Positions 1 through 8,166 of a DNA stretch of 47,130 bases are shown piece after piece. The stretch is from Rhodospirillaceae bacterium (lineage in GTDB: Bacteria; Pseudomonadota; Alphaproteobacteria; UBA8366). Location of the stretch: positions 60,633-107,762 of the forward strand of contig PAZH01000020.1 in NCBI GenBank assembly GCA_002716125.1, given 5' to 3'. Below the pieces are notes generated by a model that did no database searches, was not told where the DNA came from, and worked only from the letters and a program-made list of their open reading frames with translations. The position numbers were made by a program, and so were the translations under genes. Position 1 is the first letter of the stretch; the number at the start of each line of letters is the position of its first letter.

Positions 1-270
1 TTTATCGGCACCGTCATCGGCATCGCGCTCGCTTTGGCCTATGCCGGCGAGCCCGGCCGCGCACAAGACCCCACTCTCTTGACCGAACTCACCAAACGAT
101 TGGCCGTCGCCTTCAATACGACTCTCGTCGCACTCGTTATGTCGTCGATTCTGGTGTTGATCATGAGCGTGGTACAATCGTTCGAAGAACGTGTTCTGAA
201 CCGTTGCGGACAATATTGCTTGGACAATCTTGTAAACCGTCTGTACCGCCCCGAACGAGACGAGGACTAA
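1..270 (+). CDS. MotA/TolQ/ExbB proton-channel family protein, C-terminal part
   Basis: Only the last 89 residues are inside the window; the reading frame is open from base 1 and stops with TAA at 268-270. The visible part has a transmembrane segment (GTVIGIALALAY), a loop, then LTELTKRLAVAFNTTLVALVMSSILVL in two pieces around an AFNTT motif, the conserved Thr-bearing helix of MotA, TolQ and ExbB subunits, followed by a short cytosolic tail. Family proteins form the five-subunit ring that carries ions and drives a MotB/TolR/ExbD dimer. The next gene starts 2 bases later, and the two MotB-like vWA proteins at 8167-10073 are plausible partners. Which branch of the family it belongs to cannot be decided from the fragment. 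Confidence 0.8.
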   Translation, partial: FIGTVIGIALALAYAGEPGRAQDPTLLTELTKRLAVAFNTTLVALVMSSILVLIMSVVQSFEERVLNRCGQYCLDNLVNRLYRPERDED

Positions 271-271
271 A

Positions 272-994
272 ATGCTCAAGAAAATCTTTTCGAAGAAGGG
301 CAAATCCGGAAAACCTGGCGACGGTTCCCCGGCCACAAAGGCACCAATCGTCGATGAAGATGAAACCATCGTCATCAATCTCACCGGCGCCGAGAAACCG
401 CCCACGGAAGATATTTCGATCAAACCGACCGCACAGAGAGAGACAGCCGCGCCGGAGACCGAAGTCCGCTTGGCCGTTACGGAAGAGCCCAAATTGCGTC
501 TCGATACAGAGACGACAGCCGAGAGCACGCCGGAGACGACAACAACGGAAACCGTCGCCGTACCAACGGCGCATGGCGACGAGACCGTCGTTTTGCGGAC
601 GAGTACGCTCCAAGAGCCAGCCTCGGGATCGTCAGCAGCACAAAACACCGTCTCGACAGATGTCGCCGGTTGGCTTTGCGTTATCTCGGAGGCGATGCAA
701 GGTGCCAGTTATTCGGTCACGAGCGGCCGTAACACCGTCGGCCGAGCAGAGACCAATGATCTTTCAATCGAGAATGACGACGCCATGATCTCGCGCGAGA
801 CCCACATGAGCATTGTCGCCGACCCGAAATCTCAAAAATTTTATCTGGTACCGGGTGAGACCAAAAATCTAACCTATTTGAATGGGGAGCCGTTATTGGC
901 CCCGGGCGAGATATCCGATCGCGACAAAATCCAAATCGGCGTCACCGAATTCATTTTTGTGCAGTACTACGGAAACTACACGGACTGGAGATAG
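272..994 (+). CDS. FHA-domain protein with a long acidic Thr-rich linker
   Basis: A 240-residue soluble protein. Residues 1-15 are lysine-rich. Residues 16-130 form a disordered linker rich in Glu, Thr and Pro. Residues about 135-235 form a forkhead-associated domain with GRNTVGRAETNDLSI, the SRETH version of the SRxH phosphothreonine-binding signature, a LNGE turn and a final strand (IQIGVTEFIFV). FHA domains bind phosphothreonine. The linker has two copies of an acidic D-E-T-(I/V)-V motif (DEDETIVINL near residue 30 and GDETVVLRT near 110) that could be targets of the kinase at 4648. It sits between the channel gene and the PP2C gene, 2-3 bases from each, so the three are surely co-transcribed. 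Likely a cytosolic phospho-dependent adaptor for the complex. Confidence 0.85.
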   Translation: MLKKIFSKKGKSGKPGDGSPATKAPIVDEDETIVINLTGAEKPPTEDISIKPTAQRETAAPETEVRLAVTEEPKLRLDTETTAESTPETTTTETVAVPTAHGDETVVLRTSTLQEPASGSSAAQNTVSTDVAGWLCVISEAMQGASYSVTSGRNTVGRAETNDLSIENDDAMISRETHMSIVADPKSQKFYLVPGETKNLTYLNGEPLLAPGEISDRDKIQIGVTEFIFVQYYGNYTDWR

Positions 995-997
995 TCT

Positions 998-1702
998 TTG
1001 GATGTCCGGGCGTCGAAAATTCGATACCAAGGCACACGTGACGAACAGCAGGATACAGTCAGTGTATTTCAGGTATCCACGGAAACAGGCAATGCCATTG
1101 CGATCGGTGTCTTAACAGACGGCATCGGCGGCCTGTCGCACGGCGGAGATGCCAGCTCGTTGGTGAATGCCACGGTCGAGAAAACAATCAAGGCAGCATT
1201 CGAAAACATCGAATTCTCATCAAAACCATTGATTGACGTTTTCGTCCTGGCCGCGAAAGCCGCTAACCAAGAATTGGCCGCATATCAGAATTCGCAGAAT
1301 ATCGAAATCTGTGGGTGCACACTGCTTGTCGTCGGACTTGGCATGGATCGCCTCAATTTCATAAGTATTGGCGATTCCCCGCTGTGGATGACGGACCGGA
1401 ATGACCGTCTGATTCGACTGAATATTGACCACACGACGGACGTGAACGGTAAATCCGCGCTCACCTCGGCCGTGCTCGGCGACGAAATTTCCGAAATTGA
1501 TGCGGGCGAGGTTGATTTGAGCGAACAAGATATCCAGAACGTCTTACTTTCCTCCGACGGTATCCGCTCTTTGCCCATCGATCGTGTCACGGAACAACTA
1601 ACCTCTAGCGAAGACAACAAGCTCCGATCAATTGTGCATGAGGTTGCAGCGCTCGAGAGCGATTCTCAGGATAATATGTCTATGATTTTGTTCGAATTTT
1701 AG
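998..1702 (+). CDS. PP2C-family serine/threonine protein phosphatase
   Basis: A 234-residue PP2C/PPM phosphatase, the catalytic core only. Metal-binding and catalytic signatures are visible: RDEQQD near residue 14, TDGIGG with Asp41, IGDSPLWM near 123, SSDGIRSL near 186 and SQDNMSM near 224. The start is a TTG at 998, because no in-frame ATG or GTG lies near the beginning of the domain and a GGAG lies at a good distance upstream inside the end of the FHA gene. It follows the FHA gene by 3 bases. It is expected to reverse phosphorylation by the kinase encoded at 4648, giving a kinase-phosphatase-FHA trio. No membrane segment is seen. Confidence 0.87.
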   Translation: MDVRASKIRYQGTRDEQQDTVSVFQVSTETGNAIAIGVLTDGIGGLSHGGDASSLVNATVEKTIKAAFENIEFSSKPLIDVFVLAAKAANQELAAYQNSQNIEICGCTLLVVGLGMDRLNFISIGDSPLWMTDRNDRLIRLNIDHTTDVNGKSALTSAVLGDEISEIDAGEVDLSEQDIQNVLLSSDGIRSLPIDRVTEQLTSSEDNKLRSIVHEVAALESDSQDNMSMILFEF

Positions 1703-1851
1703 ATATCTCGACCTAATAACCTCGTGTACCGCGATACTTGTGCTTCAACAGAACGCCCGGACCAATTAATTGTTTGTCTCGCGATCATAATTTCTACCTA
1801 ATATGTTTGGTGCCAATCTCTATGAATTTAACCAGTGGATGGAAGACGGAT

Positions 1852-3399
1852 ATGGTTCGGAAATTAAGTATCTTTTTCTTCGCAGCTGTATTGAGCTCAT
1901 GCCAAACGACAAGCGACTTCATGGGCGTGTTTAGCACGGGGCCCTACCCCAACAATATCGGCGGCAAAAATCTCGCATCACCGTCAATCGCGAACTTTCG
2001 CGGGCTTCCGGTTGTCCAGGTTTCTTTTCTCGTAAATGCCGATGCGACAGCAGAGAGCGCATTCTTTACCGACTACAATGAGGTTCCAGCCGTTGTATCG
2101 TACAGCGATGACGAGCCGGAATCCGAGACGTTATCGGACCCAACCACCGCGTCCACAAACCTTCAGGGCATGTTCGCAAAATCAGCGTACTACGCCATCC
2201 ACCTGGCAAAGTTTCTAAAAATAAAATCAAACGGCGAGTTTATCGTCATCTTGAATCCGATGTCGCTGCGCTATGATTCGACTCTTGGTTACAGCTACGA
2301 GCCGTTCGAGAAGAACATGCCGAGCGCCGACGTTGAGATATTCTTCGGCGCCTATGTGCATCCCAATACCAAACCGTCGACAAAAGGTAATTTGACGACG
2401 ACCTATGGAGAAAGCCTGGCCCCGATCGTCTCCATTCGCACGGACCCAGCTTTCAATCCTAAGGTCTCTGGTGCGATTGCGTTGAAGAACGCCTTCCAAC
2501 AATATGCCGTAAATGCCGATGGGAAGGGCGCCCGCGCACAGTTTATCGACTTGTTAAACGCGAAACGCTACAACGCGAAAACACTGAATATCGCGGACGA
2601 AGGCAAAAGCACGGGGACCTTTGAGCCCGGCAGGTACTACAGTCTCGATTTCGACGCAGAAGATCTAGAGCAAACCCCAATCCCGGAAACTGTCATCCCG
2701 GCGGCCCAGCTTAGCGGGCACGACTACAACCCGGGTACGTATTTCGCTTATCGCTTTTACGAGCCGTACTACCGAGCGATCGTGACGGCATTGAGTACCG
2801 TAGATAACCGGCGGGTGATTACCGCCGCCCAGAAAGCGTATCTCTCGTACTACGATCCAAGTGGCACCGTCGATTTCGAGTCTGTTCTGTTGGGACAGAG
2901 CGATCGGCGAATGAAACGTTTCTTAAGCCGGGCCAGACAGATTGAACTCCAGTATCTGGAGGACCGCGACAATCGATGGATGGACTTGGTCCTGAGCTCA
3001 AACGATTTTCGCGCAAATTTCTCGGGCCTAAGGGATGCCGAACAAAATGCGCGCGACGAGTACATCAACGCACAAGTCCAAGCGGGTATTGGCCTCCTCC
3101 TGGCGGTTGCGGGTGCTGCGGCGGCGGCCCACAGCAACGACAACAATAACTATTTCGGCACCGCCGGTGGAGCCGCTCTTGCGGGCGTCGGCGTAGCTAT
3201 GGTAGCCAGCGCTATGGCCGAATTGGGTGAGATTGACATCGCCTTTGGAACTGCGTTCGAAACGGCGTACAATTCCCAGAAGGACTATGTGTTCGAGATC
3301 GCCGAAGGCGAAAAGATCAATGTCAGAGCCAAAGACTATGCCGGTTTTAAGGCGCAGCTCCGCAAGCGCTTCGACCAACGGTTCCAATCGACGTCTTAA
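1852..3399 (+). CDS. Large lipoprotein of unknown function
   Basis: 515 residues from ATG 1852. This start gives a clean lipoprotein signal (MVRKLSIFFFAAVLSSC, lipobox L-S-S-C17) with Gln at +2, which favours outer-membrane sorting; earlier in-frame starts would bury the signal. The body (residues about 30-400) is mixed, with no family I recognise. Near residues 410-460 lies a long Ala/Gly hydrophobic stretch broken by an Asn/Asp-rich turn (HSNDNNN), like a glycine-zipper hairpin that could enter a membrane. A charged tail ends the protein. A 149-bp AT-rich gap separates it from the phosphatase gene, so it may have its own promoter. In this cluster it probably supplies the outer-membrane or periplasmic part of the machine. 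Confidence 0.7.
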   Translation: MVRKLSIFFFAAVLSSCQTTSDFMGVFSTGPYPNNIGGKNLASPSIANFRGLPVVQVSFLVNADATAESAFFTDYNEVPAVVSYSDDEPESETLSDPTTASTNLQGMFAKSAYYAIHLAKFLKIKSNGEFIVILNPMSLRYDSTLGYSYEPFEKNMPSADVEIFFGAYVHPNTKPSTKGNLTTTYGESLAPIVSIRTDPAFNPKVSGAIALKNAFQQYAVNADGKGARAQFIDLLNAKRYNAKTLNIADEGKSTGTFEPGRYYSLDFDAEDLEQTPIPETVIPAAQLSGHDYNPGTYFAYRFYEPYYRAIVTALSTVDNRRVITAAQKAYLSYYDPSGTVDFESVLLGQSDRRMKRFLSRARQIELQYLEDRDNRWMDLVLSSNDFRANFSGLRDAEQNARDEYINAQVQAGIGLLLAVAGAAAAAHSNDNNNYFGTAGGAALAGVGVAMVASAMAELGEIDIAFGTAFETAYNSQKDYVFEIAEGEKINVRAKDYAGFKAQLRKRFDQRFQSTS

Positions 3400-4624
3400 C
3401 GTGTTCGGCGCCGGATTCGCGGTTGCGTTGTTTGGTGCTGCCAACTTCGCTTCGCTCCCGGCGTTCGCCGCTCAATCGGAACAAGCACAAGCGGGCATTC
3501 AATCCGGGCTCGTTTGGAAATATTGCGAAGAATATTACGTTGCGGTCGAGGACCATCGAAAGCGCAACGAGCATTACGAAATCCGCGATATCTCTGACGA
3601 GTTTCTACAATTGGCATCGACGCTGAAACCGCGTAGCGAACAGGAAGCGATGCTGTTCGGTGAGTGTATCAATCTCGCGAACGGCAACGCGTTCAGAGCT
3701 TTTGAATTGATTCAGCGCGAAGAAAAGGAAGACGACAGCTTCTTCTCCGCGGCATTAACGAAAGCGCAAAACGACTCCGCGGCTTCAGAATTCCAATATA
3801 TGAAGGACATCGACGGGAAATATAATTTCAAACTCGAGTTAGAAGGCGCGAAAGAAGAGTACAAGAGCCAATTGCAGCAAGCGCGGAACAAAGCGCTTCG
3901 CTATGTCATTCAAACATTCCAGATCGCGCAGGCGGCCTTCCAAGGCCGCGTCCCGGTTTATTCAGATAATTTCGGCTACAACAGCTTTGGCTATACCAAC
4001 GTTGGCGTCGCAAATCCCATTGGTTCTTTTGCTGGATTGATGAATGCCGCCACGCAACTCTACGCGCAAGGGACGGGATCAAGCGGCGCGCTTCAACCGA
4101 GCCGAAGCGGCTTTGGGGGCGGTGGCAGTAACACGCCACCAGCGGCGGCCAGCAATTTCACCCCTGCGCCGCCGGCAGGGAGTACGCCCCCCGCCGCTGC
4201 GCAGTCCTTCACACCCGCCCCACCGACAGCCAATGCAAACACGACAGGCGGCGGTACCGGCAACAAAGTGCACAACGTCACGCCACCGCCGCAAAACACT
4301 CTCGTCGCCGCGAACACGCCGCCGGCGACACCAGAACCTGTTGTCGACCTTCGTGCGAAACACGCCGATGCCGCGTGTGCGGACTATAGGATCGAAGGTT
4401 TTGACGGTGTCCTGGCCCGTGTCGAAAACAAATGCGATCACCCGGTTCAATGGCATTGGTGCTGGGTTCCCAAGGGCAAGAATGCTTGCGAGCCCAACAG
4501 CCTTTCCGGGATCATCATGCCCGGCGAGTCGGAATTGGTTGAAGGTCCGTCAAAGCGAGAACAACGGACCGCTTCGTTCGTCGTGTGCGATATGACCGAC
4601 ACCACGAAAATTTGTACGTACTAG
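3338..4624 (+). CDS. Secreted protein with proline-rich linker and Cys-rich C-terminal domain
   Basis: Unrecognised exported protein of about 428 residues. The start is uncertain: ATG 3338 gives an Arg-containing n-region before the hydrophobic core VFGAGFAVALFGAANF and an AFA-AQ cleavage site, but overlaps the lipoprotein gene by 62 bp; GTG 3401, just after that gene's stop, would leave no basic n-region. The mature part begins with a helical domain (to about residue 215) containing Cys in WKYCEEYY and GECINL. A Pro/Ala/Gly linker follows with a duplicated TPPAAA-x2-FTPAPP unit. The end is a domain of about 85 residues with seven cysteines (ACADYRI, KCDHPVQWHWCW, NACEPN, VVCDMT, ICTY), probably disulfide-bonded. 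Likely periplasmic and part of the same system. Confidence 0.65.
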   Translation: MPVLRRSSASASTNGSNRRLNVFGAGFAVALFGAANFASLPAFAAQSEQAQAGIQSGLVWKYCEEYYVAVEDHRKRNEHYEIRDISDEFLQLASTLKPRSEQEAMLFGECINLANGNAFRAFELIQREEKEDDSFFSAALTKAQNDSAASEFQYMKDIDGKYNFKLELEGAKEEYKSQLQQARNKALRYVIQTFQIAQAAFQGRVPVYSDNFGYNSFGYTNVGVANPIGSFAGLMNAATQLYAQGTGSSGALQPSRSGFGGGGSNTPPAAASNFTPAPPAGSTPPAAAQSFTPAPPTANANTTGGGTGNKVHNVTPPPQNTLVAANTPPATPEPVVDLRAKHADAACADYRIEGFDGVLARVENKCDHPVQWHWCWVPKGKNACEPNSLSGIIMPGESELVEGPSKREQRTASFVVCDMTDTTKICTY

Positions 4625-4647
4625 TACAAATTGACGATACGTAGTTT

Positions 4648-7074
4648 ATGAGCCTCCTCCCTAAGAACGCCGGAATTCTTGAATTCAAGATTTTGGATCA
4701 TTTGGGAAGCGGCGGCTTCGCCAACACGTATCTCGCACGGGACGAAAATCTCGATAAGCAAGTCGCCATCAAGGAATTCTTCCCGCGAAATATTTGCGAA
4801 CGTGGTGACGATTTTAACGTGCGCCCCCAAGCGGGACACGAAGCGACTTTCCAGACCTATCTGACGCATTTCTTGGCGGAAGCGCAGATCCTCGCCCGTT
4901 TCGACGAACCGAATGTCGTAAAGGTCCTGCGGTATTTCGAAGGGCTTGGCACCGCATACATCATCATGGAGTTCGTTGAGGGCCGGCATCTCGACGACTA
5001 CATCCAAGAAACGGATTTCATCACGGAAGAAACCGTGACCGATTGGTTGGATGGCATTTTGACCGGCCTGAATGCCATACACGCGAACGATATTATTCAT
5101 GGGGACATTAAGCCGAAGAACATCATCATCAATTCGGAGAACCAACCCGTATTGATCGACTTTGGCGCGTCCGTCATCTACCAAGCGAAGAAAGATGACG
5201 GCGAACTTTATGATGAGGTCTTCGTCTCTCCGAATTATGCGGCCCCGGAACAACTCAGCGGTGCCGCAACGATCGACCACCGCGTCGATATTTTTGCGTT
5301 AGGCGCGGTGTTCTTCGAAGTCATTACGCGCGAAAAATTCCGGACCGCGGAGACTTCGTCCGCCGCGGATATCCTGAATTACGGCAAGTTTTACGATTCA
5401 AAGATCCTGCGGTCTATTGAAACGGCGCTTCGAGATGAACCAAACGAACGTTTCGAAAGCTGCGAAGAATGGCTGTTTTACGTCACGCTTTCTAAAGGCC
5501 AAAAATTCGGCCGCTTTCTTAAACGGCGGAAATGGGCAATCGCAGCCGCGGCAGCGTGTCTTGCGAGTATCGGATATTTCGGATTCTACCTCGTCGAAAA
5601 CGAAGTCGACGAGAAAAACTATCGCTATAAGCTTTTCGCGTCCCAGACTGAAGTGACCCAAAAACTGGACGAAGGCGAAGCACTTCTCGCGAAGATGGAC
5701 GGTGCAATCGGCTATCTCAACGGGTTCGCCAATACGATCGATGTTTATGCAAACCAGATCGAAGCACGCCACCTCGTGACCGGACGAACAAGTAAGCAAA
5801 ACTTGGCCGCGAGCGCGGCAGAATTCCGAAATCGTGCCGCAGAGCTTGAGACGATCAAAGCTGAGATGGCGGAGTTGCGCCGCCAATATTACTTCGACGA
5901 CTACCCGGCAGCGCTCTCTCGAGCGGATAAAATCACCGGCGGTCTCGACAAGGAATTCGCGGAAGCAACGAGATATGTTTTCGCCTCTGTCGTCGAATCT
6001 CAAGTTTCGCGTCAATCCGAGGAAAGGCGAATAAAGGTAAACGACGCGGACTTTTCGTCCCTTATCAATACCGTGCTTCAAAGCACGGCTGCGCTTGATG
6101 TTGCCGAGATTTCGGCACGCGCGGCGCCCGTCGTTCGGGCGTTTCTGGACGACCAATTAGCAAAGAACAATGCGAAGGCCTTCGCACAATTTCGCGAGCG
6201 TGCCGCAACTGAGATCAGCGGCGTGTATCAAGCCTACAAAGGCCGCAAACGAAGCAACAATCTCAGAACGATTTCCGACAAGATCAAGTCAGCGAAAAGC
6301 GTCCAACAAATCGAATTATTGCGGCGTGAAGCAAAGGCTGTCGTCCAGCGGATCGAGAAAGACAGACACACAGCGCTTGCCACCCAACAACGTCTACGGC
6401 GTGAGAATGCCGCTCGCGCATTCGTCCAAAGGATGGAAGCGCAAATGCTCCATATTCCCGGCGGTGCATACATGATGGGCGGCAACGACCACATGTATGC
6501 GCGACCCGTTCATCCGGTCCAATTACAACCGTTTTGGATCGGAAAAACGGAAGTGACCGTTGGAGAATGGCAGCGCTGCGTCGAAGACAAGAACTGTCCG
6601 GCGACAAAATCGAGCGGCAGCAAGTCGCATCCGGTCACGGGGATCAACTGGAACGACGCCCAGGCCTTCATCGCTTGGCTCAATAGCAAAAGTCGGGTTC
6701 TGAAGTTTCGTCTGCCGTCGGAAGCCGAATGGGAATACGTCGTCAAGAAATACGGCTTCAAGGTACAGGAACTGCAAGGTGGACTGGACCGGACGACTGT
6801 CGATCAGAAGAACCAAAAGGGGATCAACTCGATTCTCGGCAACGCCTTGGAATGGTTGGACGACTGTTGGCACGGTGGTTATCGGAACGCCCCAAACGAC
6901 GGGTCGTCCTGGAACACCGGTTTGGAATGCGACAAACGCGTCGTGCGCGGTAGTAGCTGGGAGGGTGAGTACACACTGACCGAACAAAACGCCTCTTACT
7001 TTCGGCCCTATGGTATCGACAAGACGACAACACGACCGACACTCGGTTTCCGGTTAGCCGGTGACAGAAGATGA
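4648..7074 (+). CDS. Transmembrane Ser/Thr protein kinase with C-terminal FGE-sulfatase-fold domain
   Basis: 808 residues. Residues 10-285 are a Hanks-type kinase: Gly loop LGSGGFANTYLA, VAIK with Lys42, catalytic HGDIKPKN with Asp153, DFG with Asp171, and AAPEQ at 198-202, so it should be active. A single transmembrane helix lies at about 296-316. Residues 320-595 are mostly helical. Residues 600-805 have the formylglycine-generating-enzyme/SUMF1 fold: IPGGAYMMGG, EVTVGEWQRC, HPVTGINWNDAQAF, RLPSEAEWEY, GNALEWLDDCW, RVVRGSSW, LGFRLAG. The paired cysteines of true FGE near the end are absent, so this domain is more likely a sensor or binding module on the periplasmic side. The next gene overlaps by 4 bases (ATGA). 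It is the likely signalling input of the cluster. Confidence 0.9.
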   Translation: MSLLPKNAGILEFKILDHLGSGGFANTYLARDENLDKQVAIKEFFPRNICERGDDFNVRPQAGHEATFQTYLTHFLAEAQILARFDEPNVVKVLRYFEGLGTAYIIMEFVEGRHLDDYIQETDFITEETVTDWLDGILTGLNAIHANDIIHGDIKPKNIIINSENQPVLIDFGASVIYQAKKDDGELYDEVFVSPNYAAPEQLSGAATIDHRVDIFALGAVFFEVITREKFRTAETSSAADILNYGKFYDSKILRSIETALRDEPNERFESCEEWLFYVTLSKGQKFGRFLKRRKWAIAAAAACLASIGYFGFYLVENEVDEKNYRYKLFASQTEVTQKLDEGEALLAKMDGAIGYLNGFANTIDVYANQIEARHLVTGRTSKQNLAASAAEFRNRAAELETIKAEMAELRRQYYFDDYPAALSRADKITGGLDKEFAEATRYVFASVVESQVSRQSEERRIKVNDADFSSLINTVLQSTAALDVAEISARAAPVVRAFLDDQLAKNNAKAFAQFRERAATEISGVYQAYKGRKRSNNLRTISDKIKSAKSVQQIELLRREAKAVVQRIEKDRHTALATQQRLRRENAARAFVQRMEAQMLHIPGGAYMMGGNDHMYARPVHPVQLQPFWIGKTEVTVGEWQRCVEDKNCPATKSSGSKSHPVTGINWNDAQAFIAWLNSKSRVLKFRLPSEAEWEYVVKKYGFKVQELQGGLDRTTVDQKNQKGINSILGNALEWLDDCWHGGYRNAPNDGSSWNTGLECDKRVVRGSSWEGEYTLTEQNASYFRPYGIDKTTTRPTLGFRLAGDRR

Positions 7075-8165
7075 TGTCGCGCCTCAAGCATTTGGTCTTA
7101 ATTATGGCCGCAGTCGCAGCCGCGCCGGCAATCGCAGCGGCGGAAGAGACGGTTCAAACGTTTCGTCACGCGGAATTCGGCATCAAGTTTATTACCGAAC
7201 AACCGGACCGTCGGAATGCAGCAAGTCCGCAGCGCCGCGCGACCATTGACGTCAATCGCAGGACCGCCCCCCAATCTGACGATCAAGAATACATAAAGTT
7301 GTTCGCCGGGAGCCCAGCGCAGGAAATCTCTGACAATTTCACCGTCGAGCCGCCCAGACTTGCGGTCATATATGAATTTGTCGGACTCACACCGGCCCGC
7401 CAATGCAGATGGAAAGTCTACCTCGACGCGCTGCTCAATTTTTCGGGCGCACCCAATCTCGCGCTCACCGATGTTCCGAACGACATTTGCCAGCAATTGG
7501 GATTCGGCTCCTTGGCGGGCGGACTCACAAAAATCTCCGACCCGAACGGTCGTTACTTGAGGACGCTCGTCGTACGCGTCGAAGCAGCGCCGTCAGAAAC
7601 CCAACTGTCTTTGCCGGAGACGGTTTGGGAGCGGCTGACTCTCGCGGATAATGCGATCGATACGGACCGCCGAGGGACCAGCCGCACACTTGGACGTTTC
7701 GTGCGCCAGAACACCAACGGCCTCTTCATTTTTCTTGATGAGTCCCTCGTATCCGGCGGACAAGCTTTGCAACTCGTCGTCTTCCGGCAAGATAAACCTT
7801 TCTGGTCTGTCGATCTCCGAAAAGCGCCTTCGATGTTCGGCCTACCGGCCGTGTCGCCGCAACTACTTGCCGGAATTGCAATTGCCATTGTTCTCGTCAT
7901 TGGCGTCTTTTTTGCGCTTTTACGCCGTGGAAAACCCCTCCACGAAATGACGGTCGGATACGGACCGGAATGCGACATTACGCTCGGCCCCGGCGGCGGC
8001 GGCCCACTGGTCCGTCTCAAGGTTTACAAAGGCGACAAGCTCGAACTTGAGAAACTCAAAACTTCAACGGAAGTCGTTATCGGCGATGAGCCGGTTAAAC
8101 AGAAAGCACGCCTCACCTCCGCTGATAAAGTGCTGATCGACGGCAAGAAAGTTCGGTTCTCCTGA
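7071..8165 (+). CDS. Membrane protein with signal peptide and degenerate FHA-like cytosolic tail
   Basis: 364 residues, starting at the ATG that overlaps the kinase stop (ATGA). A signal peptide occupies about residues 1-23 (AAVAAAPAIAAA). A periplasmic region follows with Cys in ARQCRWK and NDICQQL. A transmembrane helix lies at about 265-286 (LLAGIAIAIVLVIGVFFALL). The C-terminal tail of about 75 residues (MTVGYGPECDITLG to VLIDGKKVRFS) has the strand pattern of an FHA domain, with a conserved-type GYGPECDITL start but no SRxH or NG signature, so phosphothreonine binding is doubtful. I infer a transmembrane adaptor between periplasmic and cytosolic parts of the complex. It is translationally coupled to the kinase and 1 base from the next gene. 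Confidence 0.72.
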   Translation: MMSRLKHLVLIMAAVAAAPAIAAAEETVQTFRHAEFGIKFITEQPDRRNAASPQRRATIDVNRRTAPQSDDQEYIKLFAGSPAQEISDNFTVEPPRLAVIYEFVGLTPARQCRWKVYLDALLNFSGAPNLALTDVPNDICQQLGFGSLAGGLTKISDPNGRYLRTLVVRVEAAPSETQLSLPETVWERLTLADNAIDTDRRGTSRTLGRFVRQNTNGLFIFLDESLVSGGQALQLVVFRQDKPFWSVDLRKAPSMFGLPAVSPQLLAGIAIAIVLVIGVFFALLRRGKPLHEMTVGYGPECDITLGPGGGGPLVRLKVYKGDKLELEKLKTSTEVVIGDEPVKQKARLTSADKVLIDGKKVRFS

Positions 8166-8166
8166 G

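Noticed and set aside
4120..4330. Tandem repeats suggestive of a CRISPR or satellite
   Set aside because: The repetition is in-frame proline-rich coding sequence of an exported protein; no regular spacer-repeat pattern exists.
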